Positions 1-8,800 of a DNA stretch of 25,681 nt are shown here, piece after piece. The translations under genes and the position numbers were made by a program. Within the stretch, counting starts at the first letter, position 1; each line of letters begins with the position of its first letter. Under the pieces are notes generated by a model, which worked only from the letters and a program-made list of their open reading frames with translations, ran no database searches and had not been told where the DNA came from. The stretch is from Ramicandelaber brevisporus (Eukaryota > Kickxellomycota > Ramicandelaberales > Ramicandelaberaceae), in contig MU603017.1 in assembly GCA_025201865.1 (NCBI GenBank), positions 1 to 25,681 on the forward strand. The letters are read 5' to 3'.

Positions 1-390
1 GGACGCTGCAAGACATTTGAAGGTAAGTGTTCTAGTTCAAAAGACTGTGTTGATGGCATCCCATGCAAACCGTTCGCGGATAATGGCTCAGAGAAATTTT
101 GTACTACAGGTAACGCTGTTGGTGATAAGTGCAGTGGCAGTACTAACTGCTTGGGCTCTCTGAACTGTTATGGTGGACGCTGTGCTCAACCAAAGTACAA
201 AAAACCTGGCGATTCATGCAAGTCTGATCCTGAGTGCCGCTATGGCTGCGGGCATAATGATAAGAGATGCCTTGGTTCACCCAAAGGCGGATGTGTGATA
301 CATAATGAATGTAAACAGAAAGATCCGAGCACGCCATTCTGCTGCCCTAACGGTAGGTGCGTGGGTTCAAAAGAACCTTGCAGTGAGTAA
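1..390 (+). CDS. Cysteine-rich protein, 3' part of gene (5' end outside window)
   Basis: The frame is open from the first base of the window to a TAA at 388-390, giving 129 residues with no start required, so the gene begins upstream. I count 19 cysteines. They fall into repeated modules of the form C-x5-C-x(3-5)-C-x(3-6)-C; two start with GDKC and GDSC, and a last one contains a CC pair (PFCCPNGRC). This spacing recalls disulfide-rich extracellular modules such as EB or dickkopf-type knots, but I cannot assign a family. The even Cys spacing across the whole frame argues that it is truly coding and that the GTAAG near base 25 is not a splice donor. A secreted or cell-surface role is inferred from Cys content only; any signal peptide would lie upstream of the window. 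Confidence 0.7.
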   Translation, partial: GRCKTFEGKCSSSKDCVDGIPCKPFADNGSEKFCTTGNAVGDKCSGSTNCLGSLNCYGGRCAQPKYKKPGDSCKSDPECRYGCGHNDKRCLGSPKGGCVIHNECKQKDPSTPFCCPNGRCVGSKEPCSE

Positions 391-732
391 TTTATAATTA
401 TCAAGCTATCTTCACTCGCATACTCTCTCCCTCTCTTCTTTTAAGCAGTTTCCAACTTTTAATCAGAAACATCGGACATATGTTGACTCTGTGCACGAAA
501 CAACACCAATGTCACATTTGATTCATGGTAGCACGTTTCAACATTGCTCAGATAAACCAAGAAGGTGCGAGTTTAATGAGGGCTATTTCTAGTGATGATG
601 AAATGTTCTCTTCTCTCTGGATGAAGATGAGGCGTAATTCGGGATGCAATGTTCATAAAACACTTCAGCCCATTTGTCTTTCTTTGTTTTACCTGTCTTT
701 TGCCTTCAACCATTCTACACCTCTTGATAAAA
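391..732. other. Intergenic region, 342 bp, upstream of the PHO84-like transporter
   Basis: No convincing gene is visible. The region is T- and CT-rich (for example 420-445) and must hold the 3' end of the Cys-rich gene and the promoter and leader of the transporter. It contains a CACGTTT at 532-538. Several ATGs occur between 525 and 649; the in-frame one at 649 would add 28 hydrophobic residues to the transporter. Confidence 0.5.
532..538 (+). promoter_or_regulatory. Candidate Pho4-type E-box half-consensus (CACGTTT)
   Basis: CACGTTT lies about 195 bp upstream of the transporter start at 733. In budding yeast the bHLH factor Pho4 binds CACGTT and CACGTG elements upstream of phosphate-responsive genes including PHO84. 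Here only the motif and its position are seen. A 7-mer like this occurs by chance often enough that the call is weak. Confidence 0.2.
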
Positions 733-2511
733 ATGCAGCCTCATAGCCATCCTCGATACAGTGCAGTGCGCACAAGCGAGACTCCACCTTTACGAAACTC
801 CTCGGTGCCAGCGTCCATCATCCATGCATCATCCTATAGTCTCCGACAACAACAACAACTGCAGCAACATCAGCACCTACAACAGCAACAGCAACAACAA
901 AACAAGCACCATTCTCGCCTGGTTGATTTAGACCGCAAGCGTCGTGAAGCTCTGACTGCTCTTGATAATGCTCGATTCGGCTGGTTCCACCTGCAGGCTT
1001 GCATGGTTGCTGGCATTGGTTTCCTCACAGATGCCTACGATTTGTTCATCATCAACCACGTCGCATTGATGCTGGGGTACATATACTATTCTCATGAAAC
1101 TGGTGACAAGAAAAATGTGCTGCCAAGTAGCACTGATTCCATGCTGAAGGCATCGGCCCAGATCGGCACTCTCATCGGCCAGCTGTTGTTTGGGTTTCTC
1201 GCCGATCGTGTCGGACGCAAAAAGATGTATGGAATCGAGCTGATGATAATGATTGTAGGCACTATCGGCTGTGCATTCTCAGCATCAACTGTCAAAGGAT
1301 GGAATGTGTTTGTATTCATGTGCATTTGGAGAGTTGTACTGGGCATTGGAGTGGGTGGAGACTACCCACTGTCTGCCATAATCACGTCCGAGTTTGCGAC
1401 TACCAAGAGACGAGGTGCAATGATGGCAGCGGTGTTTGCCATGCAAGGATTTGGTATCTTGGCCGCGTCGCTTGTGACTATTATCACACTGTTCTGTTTC
1501 AAAAGCATGATTGAAGACGACCAGCAAAGTTTAGACTACGTGTGGCGCATTTGTGTTGGTGTTGGCGCAATTCCAGCATTGTTTGCAGTGTATTTCAGAT
1601 TAACCATCCCAGAAACACCACGGTACACTCTGGATATTGAGAAGGATGTTGGCCAGGCTATGTTGGATACTAACGCAGTCACGCACTGGAGTGAACCTGT
1701 AGCCCGTTCCAGCTCTCGGTACAGCACCGTTTCTGCGGGGAATGCAAGCCGTGAGAATGTGCTTCGAGAGCGCAAAGTTGGATGGGCAGATTTCAAAGAA
1801 TATTTTGGTCGGTGGAAGCATGGTAAGATTCTGCTTGGCACAGCTGTGGCATGGTTTGCACTGGACGTAGCGTTCTACGGCATCAACATGAACACTGGCG
1901 TCATCTTGAGTGCAATTGGGTATTCTGGCAACGCAGCGAAGGACCCTCCATTCACAGTATTGATGAACAGTTCAGTTGGCAGTATTATTGTTAATTTGAT
2001 GGGATTGATTCCTGGATACTGGGTTACAGTGTTCACGGTTGATAAACTTGGTCGCAAAACCATTCAAATCGTGGGATTCTCTGTTATTGCCATTCTGCTG
2101 TTACTCCTTGGATTTACCTATGATTTGCTTGTCAAACACACAATGGCAACATTTATAGTCTTGTTTACAATGGTCCAATTCTTCAACAACTTTGGACCAA
2201 ACGCCACTACATTTATTATTCCTGGCGAAGTGTTCCCAACGAGATGGAGATCAACCGGCCACGGCATCTCGGCGGCTTCTGGCAAGGCGGGTGCAATTGC
2301 ATCGCTGCTTGGGCTATGTAGACTGCGCAACATTGGAGGATCGAATGAGTTTGTGAAGCACCTGTTCAAGATTTATGCTGGATTCATGGCGCTTGGATTA
2401 GTGTTCACGTTCCTGATTCCGGAGACAAAGGGAAAGACGCTGGAAGAGTTGTCGGGAGAGGAACAGGAGGAGTTCTTGGAGCGGCAGCATAATCTGTACT
2501 CTTACTTTTAA
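733..2511 (+). CDS. Inorganic phosphate transporter, MFS PHS family (PHO84-like), paralogue 1
   Basis: A 592-residue plasma-membrane H+/phosphate symporter of the PHS branch of the major facilitator superfamily. The family signature GGDYPLS is at residues 208-214, followed by AIITSEFATTKRRG. TM1 carries GFLTDAYDLF and the first loop carries DRVGRKKMYG. TM7 carries ALDVAFYGIN, whose Asp is the conserved proton/phosphate-coupling residue of the family. The late signature FGPNATTFIIPGEVFPTRWR starts near residue 487. The N-terminus before TM1 is a cytosolic Q-rich stretch (about 838-905). The start at 733 is chosen because it precedes the hydrophilic N-terminus normal for the family; the in-frame ATG at 649 would add a hydrophobic leader and is less likely. 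No intron is needed. The TM6-TM7 loop is short, unlike paralogue 2 on the opposite strand downstream. Confidence 0.93.
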   Translation: MQPHSHPRYSAVRTSETPPLRNSSVPASIIHASSYSLRQQQQLQQHQHLQQQQQQQNKHHSRLVDLDRKRREALTALDNARFGWFHLQACMVAGIGFLTDAYDLFIINHVALMLGYIYYSHETGDKKNVLPSSTDSMLKASAQIGTLIGQLLFGFLADRVGRKKMYGIELMIMIVGTIGCAFSASTVKGWNVFVFMCIWRVVLGIGVGGDYPLSAIITSEFATTKRRGAMMAAVFAMQGFGILAASLVTIITLFCFKSMIEDDQQSLDYVWRICVGVGAIPALFAVYFRLTIPETPRYTLDIEKDVGQAMLDTNAVTHWSEPVARSSSRYSTVSAGNASRENVLRERKVGWADFKEYFGRWKHGKILLGTAVAWFALDVAFYGINMNTGVILSAIGYSGNAAKDPPFTVLMNSSVGSIIVNLMGLIPGYWVTVFTVDKLGRKTIQIVGFSVIAILLLLLGFTYDLLVKHTMATFIVLFTMVQFFNNFGPNATTFIIPGEVFPTRWRSTGHGISAASGKAGAIASLLGLCRLRNIGGSNEFVKHLFKIYAGFMALGLVFTFLIPETKGKTLEELSGEEQEEFLERQHNLYSYF

Positions 2512-2608
2512 GAAGCATACTTTAGTCTCACTGTCTTTAATGTTTACTCTAATTCTAACTCGAACACTAACTCGAACACTAACTCAAACTCGAGCTTCCA
2601 CACTCGAA

Positions 2609-2621
2609 AATAAAAAATAAA
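2609..2621 (+). terminator. Candidate polyadenylation signals (two AATAAA) for the PHO84-like gene
   Basis: Two AATAAA hexamers occur at 2609-2614 and 2616-2621, about 100 bp after the transporter stop, in an A-rich stretch. They are well placed as a poly(A) signal before the next gene on the same strand. Motif evidence only. Confidence 0.4.
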
Positions 2622-2677
2622 ACAGCAACAACAGCAACAACAACAACAGCAACAGCAACAACAGCAACGGCAACAGA
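2621..2677 (+). repeat. CAR (CAA/CAG) trinucleotide repeat in the leader or promoter of the U1-C gene
   Basis: An imperfect CAA/CAG repeat of about 57 bp sits 50-110 bp upstream of the U1-C start, outside any coding frame I accept. It follows a short direct repeat, ACTCGAACACTA, in 2555-2590. The same CAR repeat is used for polyQ inside several genes of this window, but here it appears untranslated. Confidence 0.75.
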
Positions 2678-2729
2678 AGCTCATCGTGAGTCTGATCAGC
2701 CAACACAACGGACAAAAGGGAAGATTACG

Positions 2730-3491
2730 ATGGGCAAGTACTACTGCTTCTACTGCGACATTCACTTGATTCACGAGTCGCTGACTATCCGCAAGGGTCA
2801 CAACGCAGGCTGGAGGCATCGCGAGAACGTTGAACTTTACTACAGAACGCTTGATGAAGGTAAGAGGGTCAGAGTCATGTCTGATATAGACAAGGCGGAA
2901 CGCGAGTATAGAGAGCAGCTTCGGCGACAGCAGAAGGAACCAGGATATGAGCGAGATGCAGAGTATGGAAGGACAAAGGTAAGGGACGAGTCAGATACGG
3001 ACAGACGAGGTGGATATGGAGGCTCGAGAAGATATCAGCGTCAATATCAGCATGATCACAGTGGCAGTTCATATGGCAATCGCTATGAGCAGCCATCTCT
3101 ATCGTATGATCAGTACAAATTGCAACAGCAGCAGCAACAGCAACAGCAGCAGCAAAGGAGGTATGAACCACCATATCGTGATCAAAGACGACAGGACAAT
3201 GTTAATAATGGAAATAGAAATGGAGCATACAAGCGTGATGCATACAGCAGTGGTAACAGTGATAATGGTGGTGGTGGTGGACAACTTCAGAGTCCATTCG
3301 CCGCTCCTCAGCAACAATCACAACAGCAGCAACAGCCAGTTCAAAAAGGTAAGCGCACATTTGATGACGTAGCTGATTATGAGGATGATAACAACACTTC
3401 TGGCACTACTACTACTGCTACTACCACCAACAAACGACAGGCAATTGAAGCCAAACAGGAAGACGGAAGTGAAGGCGATGAAGAAATGTAA
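2730..3491 (+). CDS. U1 small nuclear ribonucleoprotein C (zf-U1)
   Basis: A 253-residue protein whose first 40 residues match U1-C. The C2H2-type U1 zinc finger has C6, C9, H24 and H30, the same positions as in human U1-C, with the conserved RKGHNAG and RENVELYY segments. U1-C acts in the nucleus, stabilising the U1 snRNP at the 5' splice site. After the finger comes a charged helical stretch (AEREYREQLRRQQ), then a long low-complexity tail: R/Y/G/S-rich, a polyQ run at 3123-3155, G- and Q-rich segments, T-rich near 3395-3430 and acidic at the end (EEDGSEGDEEM-like). This tail is unlike the proline/glycine-rich tail of animal U1-C and makes the protein longer than the minimal yeast forms. 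Three GGTAAG sequences (near 2857, 2977, 3347) could be splice donors, but the frame is continuous without splicing. It ends 107 bp from the converging antizyme gene. Confidence 0.87.
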   Translation: MGKYYCFYCDIHLIHESLTIRKGHNAGWRHRENVELYYRTLDEGKRVRVMSDIDKAEREYREQLRRQQKEPGYERDAEYGRTKVRDESDTDRRGGYGGSRRYQRQYQHDHSGSSYGNRYEQPSLSYDQYKLQQQQQQQQQQQRRYEPPYRDQRRQDNVNNGNRNGAYKRDAYSSGNSDNGGGGGQLQSPFAAPQQQSQQQQQPVQKGKRTFDDVADYEDDNNTSGTTTTATTTNKRQAIEAKQEDGSEGDEEM

Positions 3492-3513
3492 GAAATGTAA
3501 GAAATGTAAGTAA
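3483..3513 (+). repeat. Short direct repeat GAAATGTAA (10-bp period) across the U1-C stop
   Basis: Three near-perfect copies of a 10-bp unit (gaaatgtaag) run across and just beyond the U1-C stop codon, so each copy provides a TAA in phase or nearby. Probably simple replication slippage. Confidence 0.6.
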
Positions 3514-3598
3514 AGCACACTCTTTAAAAATACGAATAGATAGTAGATAATAATGAATAGATAAATGGGTAAGTAGAAGAATTGAGTAAGTTGACTAA

Positions 3599-4730
3599 TT
3601 AAATTGAATCTTGGCAGAGTATAATAAAAGCTGATTGCTGTAGAAGTTTACTATTTTGATTTTGACCTTGAGGCGGGAGCGGAGGAGAGGCAATGCCAAG
3701 CTGCACAGGCGGGACAACATAGAATCCAAGATACATTAACGCACGGACGAGACTGCTGACCGAGGGATCGTTTCGGTCGACGGCAATGTACAAACGAGAG
3801 CATTCTAACATTTCTGCCAATTCAATCAATACTACAATTTGATCACGGAACTCGTCACTGCTGAGGTGATTGACGGAACTAGGTAGATGAGCGTTCAGGC
3901 AGTTAACGTTTCCATCTTCGATCGAAATGAAAGCATCCCAAACAATGTATCCGGCAGTGGCTGAAATCGAGCGGGTTGCTATCGATACCGACGACTGTAC
4001 CGGTTTCCGCTTCGAGCCAGCCGAAAACATTGATGTCGCAAAGGCAGATGAGCACGAGCCAACGTAGCCAGCAATCACGTCAATGTCACTCGAGTGAGAC
4101 ACTGGAACGTTGCACAAACTCTGGCTACTACTGCTGTCACCGCCACACACTGCCCCAGTCTCGCCATTGTGTGTAATTGACACTTTCACTACGTCACTGA
4201 TATCCATCTTCGAATCGACCGAGCTTGCTGGCTGCACTCCGCCAGTAAAGCTGCTACCATCACGCAGTGATACTGGACAAGAGGTGCTAAAACCACCACC
4301 CAGCTTGGCGACCCGACGTATAAAAGAAGCGGGCCAACAGAGGCTTGCGGATGGAGCTTGGCTGATTGAGCTGTCGACTGTCTGGATGGCTGATGGTGTA
4401 GCACACGGCGTCTATCGAAGAGGAGGCTTGGCTGAAAATGGCTTGAAGAGAGTGGATGTATGCGATATTGCCTGTTAACCCGGCTTTACTATCACTATCA
4501 CTATCACTATCACTGTCGATGTCGTCGTCGTCGGTGCCGCTGTCAGAAAGAACGGACTCGACGGACACTGGTGAGTCGTTCAATAGTGGAGGCGAGGGAA
4601 TACGGCGAGGTGCCATGGAGGTAGATGAGCCCATCTTGTGACTATTGGAGAAGCGAACGTCTTTGGTCAAGTCGACCAGCTCGATCAGCTCGGCTGTCTT
4701 TGGTGTGGAGGTTAAAGGAAGAGAAAACAT
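3599..4730 (-). CDS. Ornithine decarboxylase antizyme, two ORFs joined by +1 programmed frameshifting
   Basis: Antizyme binds ornithine decarboxylase, targets it to the proteasome without ubiquitin and limits polyamine uptake. ORF1 runs from the ATG at 4730 to a TAG at 4289-4287 (147 codons). The antizyme domain lies in ORF2, which ends at a TAA at 3601-3599 and is in the +1 frame relative to ORF1. Its core matches the family: a W before the first strand (YIVWDAF), the helix FRDQIVVLIELAEMLE, then LYIAVDRND, SLVRALMYLGFYVVPP and a final FIILCQDS. ORF2 is open back to 4411, so the frames overlap by about 125 nt. Shifting at the ORF1 stop gives a 376-residue product. ORF1 contains an SD-dipeptide run (about 4488-4517). 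No GT-AG intron I found joins the frames: the best-looking pair (GTAAAG at 4489, TTTTAG ending at 4287, 203 nt) leads into the third frame, which stops at 4189. Antizyme frameshifting is classically induced by polyamines. Confidence 0.86.
4286..4298 (-). other. Putative +1 ribosomal frameshift site (UGG UGG UUU UAG C)
   Basis: At the end of antizyme ORF1 the minus-strand codons are UGG UGG UUU UAG followed by C. A P-site tRNA-Phe on UUU can re-pair with the overlapping +1 UUU, after which AGC (Ser) is read in the ORF2 frame. Known antizyme sites place a slow stop codon in the A site, usually UCC-UGA preceded by UGG-UGY in animals. The UGG-UGG here resembles that upstream context, while UAG in place of UGA is unusual. 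Function is inferred from frame geometry and family knowledge. Confidence 0.7.
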
Positions 4731-5280
4731 GCTGTTGTTGTCTGTTGTCGGTTGTCGGTTGTTGTTATTGCTGCTGTTGTCGGTTGTTGTTATTGTTTCA
4801 AAACTTGTGAAGCTAGCAAAGAATGGAAGAATGGAGATAGCTGACAGGCTAGCCGACTAGCTTTTGACTGGTATGAGTGTGTGTGTGTGTGTGTGTGTGT
4901 GTGGCGCGCGAAAAGCCGGTAGTAAAAAAAAAACAAAAACAAAATTCGACACCAATCGGAACTGGAGTACTTCATTCTTCAATGTTCATTCTCCATTGTT
5001 CAATAGTACACTACATTACATTGCATGGAAGTGATGAATGAATGTATGAATGTATGAGAGGCATTATCTTGCAGTACGCAACAGGGTTTCCTCTATTCGG
5101 CTCTGCTCGCTGCTCAGATTCTGCTTGGTTGGTCGGTCTTTTCCACTCCGCATCTCCAATCGCTTGCTCACAATCTTTACTCCACTTTTTTCTTTCTTCC
5201 TTCCTTTCTTTCTCGCTTGTTGTTTACACAATCACAACAACAAACAGTTGCTGTAGCAAGTTGCCCCACTCGTATATCGC
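4731..5280. other. Divergent intergenic region, 550 bp, between antizyme and the 108-aa gene
   Basis: It holds the 5' regions of two divergent genes. Visible elements are GTT/GCT-type runs (4734-4795), a GT dinucleotide repeat, an A-run at 4924-4940, an ATGAATGT-type short repeat near 5033-5055, and a long CT-rich tract (about 5140-5220) just before the rightward gene, similar to the pyrimidine-rich leaders of other genes here. I see no further gene. Confidence 0.5.
4877..4902 (+). repeat. GT dinucleotide microsatellite (13 units)
   Basis: An uninterrupted (GT)13 about 150 bp upstream of the antizyme start. Likely length-polymorphic; alternating purine-pyrimidine DNA in a promoter can adopt Z-DNA, but no function is shown. 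Confidence 0.9.
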
Positions 5281-5607
5281 ATGTCGGGCATCACTCAGCA
5301 GTATCTCGACCGCTGCTCGAGCTTGTCTCGTATGTCCAACTTTGGTCCTCCCATAGCTCACTTCCCACCGTCGAAGCTAACACCCGAAACGATCAAGAAT
5401 GCAGAGTATTCATACCATAGCGACAGCTCTTACTACGGACATGAAGTACAGCAGAAGATGTCCACCATTACAACGCACTATGCGCACCAGGGGAGCTTTA
5501 GCGGCAGCGGCAGCGTATCCGGCTCCTATTCCGGGCGATTCACCAACTTTGCAGGCTCGCAAGGGCAGTGGCAGCGACCATCAGTGATGGGGCTGTTTGG
5601 TAACTAA
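5281..5607 (+). CDS. Unrecognised 108-residue S/G/Y-rich protein
   Basis: An ATG follows a pyrimidine-rich leader and opens a 108-residue frame ending in TAA at 5605-5607. I do not recognise the family. The first half is mixed composition with a proline-rich motif (FGPPIAHFPPSKLTPET) followed by AEYSYHSDSSYYGHE. The second half is rich in Ser, Gly and aromatic residues (GSFSGSGSVSGSYSGRF) and ends PSVMGLFGN. There is no signal peptide or membrane segment and no Cys except one near the N-terminus, so a soluble, partly disordered protein is likely. It lies divergent to antizyme and 235 bp before SEC24 on the same strand. Coding status rests on the leader, the intact frame and non-repetitive N-terminal composition; it could still be a chance frame. 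Confidence 0.5.
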   Translation: MSGITQQYLDRCSSLSRMSNFGPPIAHFPPSKLTPETIKNAEYSYHSDSSYYGHEVQQKMSTITTHYAHQGSFSGSGSVSGSYSGRFTNFAGSQGQWQRPSVMGLFGN

Positions 5608-5622
5608 CAAGATATACACTGT

Positions 5623-5660
5623 ACTATTACTACTACTACTACTACTATTACTATTACTAT
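5623..5660 (+). repeat. ACT/ATT trinucleotide repeat
   Basis: An imperfect (ACT)n/(ATT)n run of about 38 bp just after the stop of the 108-aa gene and before SEC24. Simple sequence with no coding role seen. Confidence 0.85.
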
Positions 5661-5842
5661 TGCTTTCAATCCAAATGACTACTATTCTTGCATTGTCCAA
5701 TGTGGAGGTGGCTCTGAGAATGGGATAAAATGCTCGCAAGCTCCATTAGTGCAACTCTCTCTCCTTCTCTCTCCTTCTGCGTTGGCAATCTCTTTCTCTC
5801 TCTTGCAGACTATTATTCAGATAATACACGCTCACTATCCTG

Positions 5843-8800
5843 ATGCACCCACGACCAGGCCAGCAGTTACCGCCTCAGCAGCACGCTGTGCGCCCGCGTC
5901 CGCCGATGCAGCCCCAGCAGCACCCACAGCAGCACCCACAGCAGCAGCCAGGCCAGACGCGTCCTCCAGCTGGCGGCCCGATCGGCACTCCGCAAGGTAT
6001 GTTACTTGACGATCTCTCTGTCGACACTAGACAACGTGTCAAGCGGACAAGCAGTGAACCAGTGACTTGCTTTAATCCCTGATTTGATTAATGGATGGAT
6101 TGCGATACTGACACCTTCATATGCCATCTTGAATGTGCCCTTTTTGTTGATGTAAACAGGCTCAGTTCCTCGTCCAGGTATGCCTCAAGTTCGTCCTGGT
6201 GCTGGAGGTCCAATGGTTGGTCCTGGCCGCCCTGCTGGCGCTCGTCCGCCAGGAAGTGGCCCGTTCGGCGCACCGCAGATGGCACGCCAGCAGACTATGC
6301 ATGCTCCAGGCTCCGGTCAACCGCGTCCATTTGCACCACCAGCCCATCTTCAGCCACAGCCTCTTGCTCGACAGCAAACCATGCCTGTAATGGCGCCAAA
6401 ACAGCCACCAACTCCTCAGCAACAGCACCCAGGACAGCACCCAGGACAGCACCCAGGACAGCAGGGTCCGATGGGAGGACTGAATGCAGCAATGAATGCG
6501 ATGAATCTGCGTAATCAACCAAGACCACAAACTCCACCTCACATTCAACCCCAGCCACAGCATATGCCACAACAGCAGCCAATGCATCAACCAGTGCAGC
6601 CAATGCATCAACCAATGCAGCAACAGCCGATGCAAGCCCAGATGTCCCAATCTCCACCTCAGCAAGCCGCAGCTATCACTGACACGCAGATGCGACCATC
6701 TCGTACCCGCCGTGTTTACATGGATCCAAATGCGATTGCCGGTGGATCCGCAGTTCCGCCAACTGGCCCTCAACCTGGCCCGCCTTCTGCTCATCCATCC
6801 CAACAGCAGCCTCATGCGCGGCCACCTGCATATGGCCAGCAGCAGCAGCCTCCAGTGGGTGGACGTTCGTCAGTTGGCCCACCAGGTGCAGTTGGTAATG
6901 GCACTGGAGCTGCTCCAATGGCACGTCAGAGATATATGACACACCAGCCAACTCCGTACCGTCAGCCACAGCTGCAGCCAATGCAGCCAATGCAACCAAT
7001 GCAGCAGCCTCCAGCAGTAAACACCGGTGCACCAATGTCGCCAGCATCGGCTGGCCCATCGCCCGTGGCTGCGCATGCTGGTGCAGTAGCTCCAGAACGT
7101 CCCCGAATTGATCCAAATTTGATTCCATATCCATCGGCAGTCCAGGAAGCAGATCAGCGTAACTATGATGAGCAGTCATTCTATTCATCCAACAGAAGTG
7201 GAGTTCCGAGAGCCAGCTCAGATTTCCACTGCGTGGACGATGGCAACTGCAATCCGAGATTTATGAGAGTGTCCACCTACAGCTTCCCCAACCGAAGCGA
7301 GCTGGTTGAGGAGTCTAACATCCCTCTTTCCATGGTTATCCAGCCACTCGCCAAATTGAGATATGATGAAACGCCGATTCCAATCGTCGACTTTGGAGCA
7401 AATGGACCAATCAGATGCGATTCATGCAGAGCCTATTTGAATGTCCACATGACCTTTATCAACGGTGGTAGAAAGTTCCTGTGTAATCTGTGCAGAAGTG
7501 AGAACGTGGTTCCGTCCGAATATTTTGCCAATCTAGACATGTCTGGAAAAAGAGTGGATATTGATCAGCGTCCAGAGCTTAAATTGGGAACGGTTGAATA
7601 TGCCGCTGGAAAAGACTTTAGCAACAGAGTTCCTCAGCCAATCACCTATTTGTTTGCCATCGATGTGTCCTTCAATGCTAATCAGAATGGATTGGTTAAA
7701 GTATGCGCTCAAACTCTGAAAGATATTCTGTACGGAGATAGCAGCACTGCGCTGCCTCTGGGTGCTAGAGTTGGTATTATTACATATGACCGCAGCATTC
7801 ATTTCTACAATTTATCAGCTGGCTTGGAGCAAGCCACGATGCTGGTTGTGCCTGATTTGGACGACATCTTTGTCCCTCTGAGCAAAGGCTTGTTTGTTGA
7901 TCCAGAGGAATCTCGAAATGTTATTGAAGGATTACTGGATTCGCTCCCATCAATGTTTGAGAACAATAAGAATGCCGAGGCTACTCTTGGTGGAATGATG
8001 AAGGCTGCCTACAATGCACTGGAGTCATCGGGTGGCAAGCTGTTTGTGTTCCAATCTAACCTGCCAACATTTGGACCAGGCGCACTCACCAACCGAGATA
8101 ACATTAAGTTACATGGCACAGATAAGGAGCGCGATTTGTTTGTCCCAGCCAACAGCTTCTACTCCAACATGGCCGAAGAATGCGTCAACATTGGCGTTAG
8201 TGTCAACATGTATCTGTTCCCAACTTCATACATCGATGTTGCCTCTCTCGGTGTTCTGTCAACAACTACCGCTGGTAACTTGTACACCTATCAGCACTTC
8301 CATGCCGAACGCGATGCCAATAAATTTGCAGGCGATCTTAAACTGGACATGTCTCGTAGAATTGGCTACAACGGTGTATTGCGCATTCGTGTATCTGAGG
8401 GTCTGCGTATTGTTGATCACGTTGGCAACATGTTTATGCGCAACAACACTGACGTCGAGCTGGCTGGCATTGACAACGACACTACCATTGGAGCCACTCT
8501 TCGTCACGACGCTCAGCTTGATGAGAAGGGCAGTGTGTACATCCAGGCTGCTTTGCTGTACACCACTGCAGCAGGCGAGCGTCGCATTCGTGTCCACAAC
8601 TTGGCTCTCAATGTCACTGCAGCCATTGCCAGCGTCATCAAGTATGCCGATGTCGATGTTTCAGTCACCGTCTTGACTAAGCTGGCGATTGCCGAAGCCA
8701 TGGGCGGAATGTCGCTCAAGGAGATCCGTGAGCAGCTGTCCAATAAGTGCGTCAGTATCCTGGCCAGTTACCGCAGACACTGTGCTCCAAGCAGCTCGGT

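Noticed and set aside
525-746. 73-residue plus-strand frame before the PHO84-like gene
   Set aside because: Overlaps the transporter start, has no recognisable features and lies in promoter-like sequence; at most an upstream ORF.
2544-2819. Minus-strand frame with a long poly-Cys run
   Set aside because: Direct result of reading the CAR repeat on the opposite strand; overlaps the U1-C zinc finger coding region.
4189-4404. Third minus-strand frame across the antizyme junction
   Set aside because: A possible GT-AG intron (4489-4287) would lead into it, but it stops at 4189 before any antizyme residue, so it cannot make the product.
6162-6815. 217-residue minus-strand frame opposite the SEC24 N-terminus
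   Set aside because: It is the shadow of the Q/P/M-rich repeats of SEC24; composition is W/L/R repeats with no domain, and the plus-strand frame continues into unmistakable Sec24 domains.
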